DNA from: B1SED10-75 sp964636865
Lineage (GTDB): Bacteria > Bacillota > Dethiobacteria > DTU022 > PWGO01
Length of the DNA: 64,000 bases
Direction of reading: 5' to 3'
Assembly: GCA_964636865.1 (NCBI GenBank)
Contig: CAZWVJ010000004.1
Location: forward strand, 47,956-111,955
The translations under genes and the position numbers were made by a program. The notes under the pieces were generated by a model. It worked only from the letters and a program-made list of their open reading frames with translations, ran no database searches and was not told where the DNA came from. Position 1 is the first letter of the stretch. Every line of letters starts with the position of its first letter. This document shows positions 17,645 to 26,227 of this stretch, piece by piece.

Positions 17645-17824
17645 TTAACAAATAGTAAACTTATCATTAAGAGCCACTTTATTCACTACTGCTTTTCTCT
17701 TTTCTGCACAAGAAGAGTCTTCATGGCATATAGGTCCCTCCAAACAACATTTTACAAAATCTTTGCAGGGATCTTCTTTAGTATGCGTACACTTATCACA
17801 GCAGGGATCTATGAATCTTTCCAC
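17645..17824 (-). CDS. Conserved small seven-cysteine protein (second operon copy)
   Basis: A 59-residue protein that falls below common ORF cut-offs. It starts at a GTG at 17824 behind GGAGG. It keeps MERFID, CCxKCxHTK, PC, FV, GP, CHE and CAEKRKA of the copy at 12449-12628, with the same seven cysteines and the following His; it adds a cysteine at 27 and one at its last residue. It sits in the same slot, between NuoE-like and NuoF-like genes. Conservation after duplication indicates selection. The function is unknown: metal-binding accessory or electron-transfer peptide are guesses. Confidence 0.78.
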   Translation of the reverse strand: MERFIDPCCDKCTHTKEDPCKDFVKCCLEGPICHEDSSCAEKRKAVVNKVALNDKFTIC

Positions 17825-17862
17825 AACTCCACCTCCTCAAGATAAAATGTCAAATGCAGAAA

Positions 17863-18345
17863 TTATTCGTAGCTATCAAGGATTTCCTTAATCCGATCGG
17901 GGGTTAACCTCCCGTGCGGCTCATCATTAATCATCATTACCGGTGCTAAAGCACAGGCACCAATACAAGCTACTTCCTCCAGGGTAAACTTAAGATCGGG
18001 AGTAGTTTCTCCACCTTCTACCTGAAGTATTTCCTGAATTCTTTCCGCAATCTTGGGACTGCCCTGAATATGGCAGGCCGTTCCTTTACAAACTCTAATG
18101 ATATACTTGCCGCGCGGCGTCAACTTAAATTGAGCATAAAAGGTAATTACCCCGTAGACTTTGCTCAATGGAATCCGCATGCGCTTAGCCATTCTTTCCA
18201 CAGCCGGACGCGGCAGGTAACCATATTCATCCTGCAGCTTTTGCAGGGCCGGAATAATCATTCCCTTTTTACCTAAAAAAGGCTCAATTATTTCATCCGC
18301 CCTTTGATAATCAAATTCTTGCTCCTGTTCAATTACGGCAGCCAA
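17863..18345 (-). CDS. NuoE-like [2Fe-2S] subunit (second operon)
   Basis: A 160-residue NuoE/HydC homologue and first gene of the second NADH operon. It shows the helical N-terminal half (PALQKLQDEYGYLP) and the thioredoxin-like [2Fe-2S] half with CKGTAC and CIGAC cysteine pairs. It is closely similar in layout to the copy at 12645-13112, with a slightly longer Glu-rich N-terminus. TTG start at 18345, GGAGG ten bases upstream. No clear -35/-10 was picked out in the 135-bp gap to thiD. Confidence 0.9.
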   Translation of the reverse strand: MAAVIEQEQEFDYQRADEIIEPFLGKKGMIIPALQKLQDEYGYLPRPAVERMAKRMRIPLSKVYGVITFYAQFKLTPRGKYIIRVCKGTACHIQGSPKIAERIQEILQVEGGETTPDLKFTLEEVACIGACALAPVMMINDEPHGRLTPDRIKEILDSYE

Positions 18346-18480
18346 AAGTACATAACCTCCCTTGCAAATATTTTCTGAATCTTCCTGCTACGACACTTTT
18401 TAAGCTTTTACTTGAAATATTCTACCTCTATTATTTATAATCCTTCAATAAAAGATAAATAAATTAAGATAAGAAAAAAA

Positions 18481-19269
18481 TTACTTCGAGGGAAGAGAAA
18501 TGGGAGCACTGCCACAGCCTAAAGGATTATTTTGGGCCATTTTAATTTTTTTATATACATATTCCCTGGCGACTTTAATAGCATCTATTTCTGTCATCCC
18601 CTGCGCCAGGCAAGCAGCAATAACGGAAGAAAGAGTACAGCCTGTACCATGGGTATGAGAAGTCCAGATTTTTTCTGCCTTAAATTGATAAAAATCGTTT
18701 CCATTATAATAAAGATCAGTAACCGTTGTTTCTTCGAAATCTCCACCTTTAATGAGGACCCCTGCAGGCCCTAACTCATATATCACTCGACCCGCTTTCT
18801 CCAAACTATCAAGACCACTTAAAGCCATTCCACTCAAAATACTTGCCTCCTGGCGGTTTGGCGTGACAATTCGGGCACAAGGCATCAGGTAATCTTTTAT
18901 TACTTTAATGGCATCTTCCGCAAGCAAGGGATCACCACTTGTAGAAACCATAACGGGATCAAGAACCACATTTTCCAGTTTGTAGTAATTTATTTTTGAA
19001 GCCACTATTTTTACTACTTCCGCATTGCCCAGCATGCCTATTTTAACTGCGTCTACTCCAATATCCTTTATTACGGCATCAAGCTGCTTGCCTACAAATT
19101 CCGTCGGAAGCTGGTAAACATCCAAAACCCTCTGTGTATTTTGAGCAGTCACAGCAGTAATAACACTCATACCATATGCACCCATGTTTTCGAATGCTTT
19201 CAAGTCGGCCTGAATTCCTGCTCCTCCTCCCGAATCGGAACCGGCAATAGTTAAAACTCTTTTGAACAT
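18481..19269 (-). CDS. thiD: Hydroxymethylpyrimidine / phosphomethylpyrimidine kinase
   Basis: ThiD phosphorylates HMP and HMP-P to HMP-PP for thiamine synthesis. The 262-residue ribokinase-fold protein starts with TIAGSDSGGGAGIQADLK and has the DPVMVSTSG motif and the anion-hole/catalytic segment HTHGTGCTLSS. It is the last gene of the thiC-thiM-thiE-thiL-thiD operon, 71 nt after thiL. Confidence 0.94.
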   Translation of the reverse strand: MFKRVLTIAGSDSGGGAGIQADLKAFENMGAYGMSVITAVTAQNTQRVLDVYQLPTEFVGKQLDAVIKDIGVDAVKIGMLGNAEVVKIVASKINYYKLENVVLDPVMVSTSGDPLLAEDAIKVIKDYLMPCARIVTPNRQEASILSGMALSGLDSLEKAGRVIYELGPAGVLIKGGDFEETTVTDLYYNGNDFYQFKAEKIWTSHTHGTGCTLSSVIAACLAQGMTEIDAIKVAREYVYKKIKMAQNNPLGCGSAPISLPSK

Positions 19270-19340
19270 CAGTAGGTTACCTCCCTTTACTTAAAAACCA
19301 TTTCTTGCCTTATTACTATTTACCATTTCCCTTGATTCTC

Positions 19341-20351
19341 TTAAGAGCTAAAGTGGTCATACCCTTTTTCTCCCAGGGGAACTATTCTGTCTTCCAAAGA
19401 CAAATTTATTCCCTTTTCCGGGGGTAATATTTCCCCTACAACATGCAGTGCTGAACCAGTTTCCGCAAGAACTTCTTGGGCGGCACCCTTTAACTCCGGA
19501 GAGAAAGTAAAAATTAACTCGTAATCTTCCCCCCCATACAGAGCCCAGGGTAAATATTCTTTTCTCAAAAAATCGGCAGCTTTACGGGTATGTACATCAA
19601 TTGGCAGGCTTTTAGCATAAACCAAGGCCCCTGCTTTGCTTTGGGCACAAATGTGATTAATTTCACTGGAGACGCCGTCGCTGATATCAATCATGGCCGA
19701 AGGAATACCTGCCTGCACTAATTTGACAGCTTCATTTACCCGGGGATAAGGGCATAAATGTGCTTTCAAAAGATCATTACGCATATAAGGAGAAAAATTA
19801 TTTTTGCTTTCTTCATTTTGTAATATTGCCAGGCCGGCAGCCGAAGCACCCACCCGACCGGTAATCGCAATATAATCACCCGGTTTGGCTCCGCTCCTGC
19901 ATACAGGTTTTTCTGTCATTTCACCCAGCACTGTCACATCAATCACCAGTTGCATTGACTTAACGGTATCTCCTCCGATAATATTAACCCCAAAATGATT
20001 GGCAACTTCTTCCAGGCCATGGTAAACTTTTTCTGCATATTTTAATTCCGTTTTTTCGGGCCATCCTATAGAAATAACTGCATGGGTGGGTGTTCCTCCC
20101 ATAGCCGCTATATCACTTAAATTCACCGCCAGCGATTTATAACCTAACTGGTCCGGTTTTATCTTATCAAGCACAAAATGGCGATCTTGCACCAACATAT
20201 CCACGGCAACCAGCAGGTATTTGTCCGCGGAAACCCGGATTGCAGCTGCATCATCGCCAATTCCCAAATGCACCGTAGAATCATATCCATGTTTTAGTTT
20301 AGCCGTCAAATGCTCAATCAACTTTACTTCGCCCATTTCGGATATTTGCAT
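19341..20351 (-). CDS. thiL: Thiamine-monophosphate kinase
   Basis: ThiL converts thiamine monophosphate to the active diphosphate. The 336-residue PurM-like protein has GIGDDAAAI near residue 26, the GGDTV motif near 148, MIDISDGVSSE and YGGEDYELIF, all ATP/Mg-binding features of ThiL. Its ATG overlaps the thiE stop by a base, so the two are translationally coupled. It completes the pathway to TPP, the cofactor of the Kor enzyme encoded nearby. Confidence 0.94.
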   Translation of the reverse strand: MQISEMGEVKLIEHLTAKLKHGYDSTVHLGIGDDAAAIRVSADKYLLVAVDMLVQDRHFVLDKIKPDQLGYKSLAVNLSDIAAMGGTPTHAVISIGWPEKTELKYAEKVYHGLEEVANHFGVNIIGGDTVKSMQLVIDVTVLGEMTEKPVCRSGAKPGDYIAITGRVGASAAGLAILQNEESKNNFSPYMRNDLLKAHLCPYPRVNEAVKLVQAGIPSAMIDISDGVSSEINHICAQSKAGALVYAKSLPIDVHTRKAADFLRKEYLPWALYGGEDYELIFTFSPELKGAAQEVLAETGSALHVVGEILPPEKGINLSLEDRIVPLGEKGYDHFSS

Positions 20352-20974
20352 TAAACATCCCCCTGTTTGGAGTCATTTACCTGATCTAATAGTTCCCTTA
20401 CAGTTTCAGTAGGGTCTACCGAAGTCATCACTTCCGAAACAACCGCCACTCCATCAGCTCCCGCCTTTACTACTTCAGAAACGTTGTTTCTGTTTATTCC
20501 TCCTATGGCTACCAGCGGAATATCCACTGCTGCTGCAATTTGACGCAAGCCATCCACGCCGACCACTTCAACTTCAGCCTTAGTGGGAGTGCCATATATG
20601 GCGCTTACTCCCAAATAATCAGCTCCGTCAGCTAACGCAGATTTAGCTTCATCCACCGTAGACACAGAAACGCCAATCACAGATTCATTGCCAAGAATGC
20701 GGCGGGCATCAAGTATGGGCATGTCATCCTGCCCCAGATGAACGCCATCTGCACCGGCAGCCAGCGCTATATCTAACCGATCATTTACGATAAAATACCT
20801 ATTTTTATATTTATCTACAAGTTTTTTTATTTCTCGGGCTTTATGTAAATATTCCCGGGTGGAAATATCTTTTTCCCGAAGCTGGATAAAACCTGCGCCG
20901 CCAAGCAAACTTTTTTCTACAATAGTAATTAAATCTCTGTCGGCCACAAGGTTGCTATCAGTGACAACATACAC
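20351..20974 (-). CDS. thiE: Thiamine-phosphate synthase
   Basis: ThiE joins HMP-PP and thiazole phosphate to thiamine phosphate. The 207-residue TIM barrel has IQLREKD, VNDRLDIALAAGADGVHLGQDD and VAIGGIN, all expected. The annotated GTG (20974) lies 1 nt after the thiM stop. The nearest strong Shine-Dalgarno (GAGGAGGTG, inside thiM) is about 19 nt away, so the true start could be a rare ATA/ATC codon a few residues upstream, adding I-N-L-E before VYVVTD. Either way thiM and thiE are coupled. Confidence 0.93.
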   Translation of the reverse strand: MYVVTDSNLVADRDLITIVEKSLLGGAGFIQLREKDISTREYLHKAREIKKLVDKYKNRYFIVNDRLDIALAAGADGVHLGQDDMPILDARRILGNESVIGVSVSTVDEAKSALADGADYLGVSAIYGTPTKAEVEVVGVDGLRQIAAAVDIPLVAIGGINRNNVSEVVKAGADGVAVVSEVMTSVDPTETVRELLDQVNDSKQGDV

Positions 20975-20975
20975 T

Positions 20976-21812
20976 TCAAGATTTATGATCCTTCACCTCC
21001 TCAATGCTGGCATACTTTCTAATTTTCGCACCCTCCAAGGCATATATTTCATCGAATAAAGCATTTTTAAAAGAAGCGGGACCCTGTCCTTCTCTTTCAA
21101 AAACAGCCAATTCCGCAGCAACACCCATAGATACCAAAGCAGCCAGTGCTGCCAAAAGTCTGTCTTCCATCACGGCAGCAAAAGATGCCGTGATGGAATC
21201 CAACATGCACCCCGTTCCCACTAAAGATGAAAGCATTTTATCTCCATTATCCACTTTAAAAACACGCTCTTTATCTGCCACCCAATCTGTTTCACCGGTT
21301 ATAGCCACTACATTCTGGTAAACATGGGCTAATTTTCGAGCAACTTCCGCTGCCTCCATACTGGAATTTATCGAATCCACTCCTCGGACGGTAGCTTCTA
21401 CACCGGCAAGCACAGATACTTCTCCGGAATTTCCCTTTATTATGTCAATTTTACCTTCCTTTAATATTCGGTTGGCTGCTTCTGTCCGCATAGGCGTTGC
21501 CCCTGCACCCACTGGATCTAACAAAACTGGTATATTTTGTTTTTGAGCTGCTTTAGAAGCATATATCATTTCACTTACATACTCTTCCGTAAGGGTACCG
21601 ATATTCAACACCAGGGCATCAGCCACAGAAACCATGTCTTCGGTTTCTTGAGGAGCCAGGGTCATAACCGGCGCTCCTCCTATGTGTAAAGTAATGTTGG
21701 CACAATCACTCATCACTACATGATTTGTAAGATGGTGGATAAGCGGCTTTTTATCGCGCAAATTGTTTAATCCCTCTTCAATTTTATTAATTACTTTAGA
21801 TATCTCGAGCAT
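20976..21812 (-). CDS. thiM: Hydroxyethylthiazole kinase
   Basis: ThiM phosphorylates the thiazole alcohol in thiamine salvage. The 278-residue ribokinase-like protein shows PLIHHLTNHVVMSDCAN, DPVGAGATPMRT and GTGCMLDSITASF, the last being the catalytic anion hole. The operon has thiM but no thiazole-synthesis genes (thiG/thiS/thiH) in the window, so the thiazole half may come from salvage or from genes elsewhere. It lies 12 nt after thiC. Confidence 0.94.
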   Translation of the reverse strand: MLEISKVINKIEEGLNNLRDKKPLIHHLTNHVVMSDCANITLHIGGAPVMTLAPQETEDMVSVADALVLNIGTLTEEYVSEMIYASKAAQKQNIPVLLDPVGAGATPMRTEAANRILKEGKIDIIKGNSGEVSVLAGVEATVRGVDSINSSMEAAEVARKLAHVYQNVVAITGETDWVADKERVFKVDNGDKMLSSLVGTGCMLDSITASFAAVMEDRLLAALAALVSMGVAAELAVFEREGQGPASFKNALFDEIYALEGAKIRKYASIEEVKDHKS

Positions 21813-21824
21813 AAAACATACCTC

Positions 21825-23108
21825 CTAATCTTCTAAATAATCTTTAATAATTCTCATGGCACAATAATCTCCACACATACTACATACTTCACCTGATGAA
21901 AGCCCTTCCCTCTTTTTGAATAAAGCTACTCCTTCCGAATCCAAAGCAAAATTTTGCATCTTTTCCCAATTTAAATCTTTTCTGGCCCGAGACATTTGTT
22001 CGTCACGGCTTAATGCTCCGGGGAAACCTTTGCCGATATCTCCGGCATGAGCTGCAATTCTGGTGGCAGTTACTCCCCACTCCACATCTTGATTATCGGG
22101 CAGAGAAAGATGTTCCGCCGGGGTCACATAGCATAAAAAGTCAGCTCCGGCAGAAGCGGCAACAGCACCACCTATAGCAGCAGCAATATGATCATAACCG
22201 GCAGCCACATCAGTAACCAAAGGCCCCAAAACATAAAAGGGAGCGTTGTCACAAATACGCTTTTGCATCATTATATTCGCCTCTACCTGATGAATAGGTA
22301 CATGGCCCGGTCCTTCAACCATAACCTGTACACCGGCATCCCGCGCCCTTTTCACCAATTCCCCCAGGACAACTAATTCCTGAATTTGAGGCCTGTCAGT
22401 GGCATCGACAACACTGCCGGGACGAAAACCGTCTCCCAAACTTAAGGTTACATCATATTTCAAAGCAATTTCTAACAATCTGTCGTAGTCTGCATAGAGG
22501 GGATTTTCTTGCTCATGGTGAAGTATCCAGGCCAGGTGAAAAGACCCTCCTCTGCTGGCTATATCAACAATTCTATTGCTCTTTTTCAAGCGTTCCGCTG
22601 CTTCCAAATTTACTCCACAGTGAACGGTGACAAAGTCTACCCCCTCTCCGGCATGCTGCTCTACAGCCTCGAATATATCTTCTGCGGTCATTTCCACCAG
22701 AGCATCATGTTCATGCCAGGCTTTTAAAGCTGCCTGGTAGACCGGAACTGTCCCTAACGGAATTTCAATGTTTTTTAATAGCTCTTTCCTGATGTAATCC
22801 ATGTCTTGTCCGGTGCTCAGGTCCATTATTGTATCAGCCCCTGCTGCAACTGCAGTGGATGCTTTTTCCATTTCTAGCCGGGGATCGCTTTTCTTTTGAG
22901 AAGTACCTATATTGGCATTAACTTTTGTGGACAAACCCTGCCCGATACCTACAGGTTTTAGGTTGTTTCTTTCTTTATTTGCCGGTATCACAACTTTGCC
23001 CATGCTCAGGGCTTCAGCTATATATTCTTCCGAAAGGCCTTCTTTTTGGGCTACTTTTTGCATTTCCGGTGTAATTATTCCTTCCAATGCCTGCTTCATC
23101 TGTGTCAA
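21825..23108 (-). CDS. thiC: Phosphomethylpyrimidine synthase (radical SAM ThiC)
   Basis: ThiC rearranges aminoimidazole ribotide into HMP-P using a [4Fe-4S] cluster and SAM. The 427-residue length fits the short bacterial type lacking the N-terminal extension. Seen: NANIGTS near residue 63, MVEGPGHVPIHQ in the middle, and the C-terminal cluster motif CSMCGDYC (CxxCx4C family). First gene of the operon, with AAGGAGG upstream of the start, under a TPP riboswitch and terminator at 23123-23292. Confidence 0.95.
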   Translation of the reverse strand: MTQMKQALEGIITPEMQKVAQKEGLSEEYIAEALSMGKVVIPANKERNNLKPVGIGQGLSTKVNANIGTSQKKSDPRLEMEKASTAVAAGADTIMDLSTGQDMDYIRKELLKNIEIPLGTVPVYQAALKAWHEHDALVEMTAEDIFEAVEQHAGEGVDFVTVHCGVNLEAAERLKKSNRIVDIASRGGSFHLAWILHHEQENPLYADYDRLLEIALKYDVTLSLGDGFRPGSVVDATDRPQIQELVVLGELVKRARDAGVQVMVEGPGHVPIHQVEANIMMQKRICDNAPFYVLGPLVTDVAAGYDHIAAAIGGAVAASAGADFLCYVTPAEHLSLPDNQDVEWGVTATRIAAHAGDIGKGFPGALSRDEQMSRARKDLNWEKMQNFALDSEGVALFKKREGLSSGEVCSMCGDYCAMRIIKDYLED

Positions 23109-23122
23109 TACCCTTTCCTCCT

Positions 23123-23164
23123 TGCAAAAATAATAAAAACCGCAATTCCAGGTGAACTGCGGTT
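23123..23164 (-). terminator. Expression-platform terminator of the thiC TPP riboswitch
   Basis: A 7-bp stem AACCGCA / TGCGGTT (23138-23164) is followed on the minus strand by a long T-rich tract just before the thiC ribosome site. This predicts transcription termination of the thi operon when TPP is bound. Confidence 0.75.
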
Positions 23165-23188
23165 GTGTACAAATAGCTTGAACATCAC

Positions 23189-23292
23189 CTTCCCTCCGCT
23201 GGAATTACCCAAAGGGCAAAATAGCGCCACACAGGTTCCAAGGGTCAACAGGTTGTACCTGCTTTCTCAGCCTCTAACAGAAGCTCCCCCAG
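23189..23292 (-). promoter_or_regulatory. TPP (THI-box) riboswitch
   Basis: Read on the minus strand, the region shows the conserved blocks GGGGGAGC, GGCTGAGA, ACCCTTGGAACCTG, GGGTAATTCCAGCGG and AGGGAA in the right order and spacing for the TPP aptamer. It lies upstream of thiC with a terminator downstream, so TPP should repress the operon. Confidence 0.95.
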
Positions 23293-23519
23293 TGACAATA
23301 ATTAATAATTTATTCTATTATTTAACACTTGTAAAAAGTATAACCCATATATACTCTTTTTACAACCTAAATTAGCAAAATTTTTCCCCGCACAATAATA
23401 ATAAAGTAAAAAAAGCAATATACTGAATTAGAAAAAATTATGATTTATTAAGCGAGTTAATCATATAAATGTTTCCTACAAATGTCAACTTAAATTTTCC
23501 AACACATGAACAAATTTTA

Positions 23520-23716
23520 TGTAACTATTCAGAGATGACAGGAGGGAGAAGCACCGCCCATGCGGGTGTGGCAGGTGAATTGTGTCTAAAAGCTGTGGGA
23601 CTGCGGGGACTGGTCCCGTGTCACATCGCTTACCTTTATGAACGGTTACCTGCTAAAAAAACCTGGCGATGGGACAGGGGACCTGTCCCCCTGTCCCACA
23701 CCTCTGAATAGTTACA
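23520..23716. mobile_element. MITE-like element 1 with perfect 15-bp terminal inverted repeats
   Basis: The element begins TGTAACTATTCAGAG (23520-23534) and ends with its exact reverse complement (23702-23716). It is flanked on both sides by the same 6 bp, ATTTTA (23514-23519 and 23717-23722), consistent with a target-site duplication. The 197-bp interior encodes nothing convincing and contains the 105-bp repeat R (23593-23697). It looks like a non-autonomous inserted element. Confidence 0.8.
23593..23697 (+). repeat. 105-bp repeat R, copy 1
   Basis: Every base matches the reverse complement of 51106-51210 when compared by eye. It contains short palindromes such as GGGGACTGGTCCCG and GGGGACCTGTCCCC. 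The identity over 105 bp, 27 kb apart and inverted, suggests recent mobility or gene conversion. Confidence 0.9.
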
Positions 23717-23779
23717 ATTTTATGCTCCTGACTTAAATTAAACAGCCCAGGAATATATCCGACATGATATCAATGTTGC

Positions 23780-24976
23780 CTACTTTTGCACTTTCAGCTT
23801 ATTAATAGCTTCTTCCAGTCCTTCCACGGTGAGAGGATACATGGGGAAAACCTTTCGGATCAAGGAGATAGTGTAGTTACCGGTAGTAGTATCCCAGAAA
23901 GATGAAGGGATGGGGTTCAGCCAAACTACGTGGCTGAAATGCCCGGCGATACGCTGTAACCAGGTGATTCCCGCTTCATCATTATGATAGTAATAATCTA
24001 TAGAACCTCCGGGCCTGACCAATTCGGGGGGAGCCATGGCTGCGTCCCCCACAATAAACACCTTGTAATCGGGTTCCAGGGTGCGCAACAAATCTTCTGT
24101 TCTGATGGCGCTCTCCATACGGCAGCTCGGCTCCGTGTAAATGTGCTGGTAGACGCAATTGTGGAAATAGAAAAAGCGCAGATCTTTAAAATGGTTGGAA
24201 CGGTTCATGGCAGTAAACAGCTGGCTGCAAAGCCGCATATATGGCTCCATGGAACCTCCCGAATCCATAAGCAGGGCTACCTTTACCATGTTTTTGCGTC
24301 CTCGGGTCCAGACCATGTGCAATACGCCGCCTTTTTGACCGGTTTCCTGGATAGTTTCGTCAATGTCCAGCTCATCGCGGGGACCTTCTACCTTGGTACT
24401 CAACTGTCGTAGTTTACGCAAGGCCACCTCAAACTGCCTAACCCCAATGGTAGAATCGGAACGAAATCCTTTGAATTGCCGCTCTGCTGCCACCTTGACC
24501 GCAGATCTGTTTACCGAATCACCCTCGATGCGAATTCCCCCGGGGTGTTGCCCGGAATGTCCAAAGGGAGAGGTGCCTCCGGTACCAACCCATTTGTCTC
24601 CGCCGTGGTGCTGCTCTGTTTGTTCCTGCAGCCGCTCTTCCAGCCGTCGGCGCAGTTCATCCAGATCCCATTCATTAAACTGTTCCCGTTCTTCGGGAGT
24701 GAGGTAGCGTGGCGGCAGAGCATTTTCCAGCCACTCCAGCACTCTCTCGGTAAGCTCCGGCGGAGTTTCCACACCGCGGAAATAATTATAGAAAGCCAGG
24801 TCATAACGGTCATAATACGTTTCACTTTTCACCAACACCGCCCTGGCCAGGTAATAAAAACCTGTGAGGCTGGAATGGGCCATGCCCCGGCTAAGGGCTT
24901 CCATGAGCATCATCCACTCCGTTATGGTTACCGGCACTCCATAAGTTCTCAGCTTATAAAAGAAGTTAATAAACAT
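23780..24976 (-). CDS. VWA-domain CoxE-like protein
   Basis: A 398-residue protein of the CoxE / VWA family usually paired with a MoxR AAA ATPase in complex or cofactor maturation. The N-terminal 110 residues are helical (FINFFYKLRTYGVPVT), a Gln/Gly-rich linker follows, and the C-terminal VWA domain has a MIDAS-like DSGGSMEPYM near residue 240 and FIVGDAAMAPPEL. It lies 21 nt downstream of the MoxR gene. The client is not evident from neighbours; CO dehydrogenase or other metalloenzymes are known clients elsewhere. Confidence 0.85.
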   Translation of the reverse strand: MFINFFYKLRTYGVPVTITEWMMLMEALSRGMAHSSLTGFYYLARAVLVKSETYYDRYDLAFYNYFRGVETPPELTERVLEWLENALPPRYLTPEEREQFNEWDLDELRRRLEERLQEQTEQHHGGDKWVGTGGTSPFGHSGQHPGGIRIEGDSVNRSAVKVAAERQFKGFRSDSTIGVRQFEVALRKLRQLSTKVEGPRDELDIDETIQETGQKGGVLHMVWTRGRKNMVKVALLMDSGGSMEPYMRLCSQLFTAMNRSNHFKDLRFFYFHNCVYQHIYTEPSCRMESAIRTEDLLRTLEPDYKVFIVGDAAMAPPELVRPGGSIDYYYHNDEAGITWLQRIAGHFSHVVWLNPIPSSFWDTTTGNYTISLIRKVFPMYPLTVEGLEEAINKLKVQK

Positions 24977-24997
24977 TGCTTCTGCTAACTTGCCTCC

Positions 24998-25867
24998 TTA
25001 CCAGCTGCGTATTACCCGCGGACCCAGACTATCTTCTGCGCCCCGGCTGTGCAATCTTTGCAGGAGGTTATTAAAATCCTCGTCTTTTTTAATAAGGACA
25101 CCCAGGAAGGGAAGCTCTTCCTGGATTTTTTCCGGGCTTATGCCTCCCAGGGCAAGAGCCTGAACCCAGTCTATAAGTTCACTGGTGCTGGGTTTTTTCT
25201 GTATGCCATTAATACCGCGAATTTTATAGAATGCATCTATGGCTTCTTCCAAAAGCTTCTTGTCCAGGTCCGGATGGTGAACGCGGACTATCTTTTCCAT
25301 CAATGAAGGATCGGGAAAAGCAATGTAGTGAAAAATACATCGACGTAAAAAAGCATCGGGCAGTTCTTTTTCCGCATTACTGGTAATAACTACAATAGGG
25401 CGTTGCTTTGCGTGGATCTTTTCTCCCGTTTCCGGGATATCAAAGCTCATTATATCCAGCTCCCAGAGCAAATCGTTGGGAAATTCGATATCGGCCTTAT
25501 CGATCTCGTCAATAAGCAACACGACCTGCTCCTCGGAGATAAGTGCTTCCCCAAGTTTCCCCAGTTTGATGTATTGGCTGATATCGGAAACGTCGTGGTC
25601 GCCAAATTGGCTGTCATAGAGTCGTTGTACTGTATCGTATATGTAAAGACCGTCTTTGGCTTTAGTAGAAGATTTGATATTCCAGATGAGAAATTTTTTC
25701 TCCAGGTTGTCGGCAATGCTGCGTGCAAGCATGGTTTTCCCCGTGCCCGGCTCTCCCTTAATCAAAAGGGGTCTTCCCAGCGAAACTGCTACGTTTACGC
25801 TGTTTTGCAACTCCTGCGAAGCAATATAATCTCCCGTTCCGGAATAAATTTCATTTTCAGTCTGCAA
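24998..25867 (-). CDS. MoxR-family AAA+ ATPase
   Basis: A 289-residue AAA+ chaperone-like ATPase. It has Walker A GEPGTGKT near residue 38, Walker B VVLLIDEIDKAD near residue 116, and sensor-1 region VVITSNAEKELPDAFLRR. MoxR proteins act with VWA partners to insert cofactors or assemble complexes; the CoxE-like gene directly downstream is that partner. The start is the TTG at 25867 with AGGAGG eight bases upstream. Confidence 0.9.
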   Translation of the reverse strand: MQTENEIYSGTGDYIASQELQNSVNVAVSLGRPLLIKGEPGTGKTMLARSIADNLEKKFLIWNIKSSTKAKDGLYIYDTVQRLYDSQFGDHDVSDISQYIKLGKLGEALISEEQVVLLIDEIDKADIEFPNDLLWELDIMSFDIPETGEKIHAKQRPIVVITSNAEKELPDAFLRRCIFHYIAFPDPSLMEKIVRVHHPDLDKKLLEEAIDAFYKIRGINGIQKKPSTSELIDWVQALALGGISPEKIQEELPFLGVLIKKDEDFNNLLQRLHSRGAEDSLGPRVIRSW

Positions 25868-26227
25868 TGTTTATCCCTCCTGTTTAAATGTATTGGCAAT
25901 TTTATATTCTTTTATTCATCACGGCTTAAAAGATTATTTTCCTTATAAAACATAATTTTACCTGCTCAATTTGTTATTTTACAGGATCAAGCCCAAAAAT
26001 AAAACAATTAAAAACAAACCAAATAAAACAGGCACGGGGACGGTTCTTTAAAACCAATCCCCGGAAAAAACCTTCAGGGGAGATTGATCTGTTTATTCTT
26101 ATATATGAAGCTTTTTCAGGCGTGGTATAATTAAAGCAAGTGAAAAAATTAATTAGGATTTTTTTTTATTTTTCACCCCCAAAAAAGTGTTTTTTAACAA
26201 AAAAACTAAGTTGGAAGGAGAAAACAC
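25868..26227. promoter_or_regulatory. Divergent region with REP-like fragment and promoter
   Basis: The 360-bp gap between moxR and the alpha/beta hydrolase contains no gene. At 26031-26049 lies a GGGGACGGTTC repeat fragment, also seen near 46.1, 50.8 and 54.9 kb. A good TATAAT at 26126-26131 could drive the hydrolase; the -35 is not clear. An AGGAG site precedes the hydrolase ATG. Confidence 0.5.

Noticed and set aside
23717..23779. Small gene between MITE 1 and coxE
   Set aside because: Too short, with no start and ribosome site.
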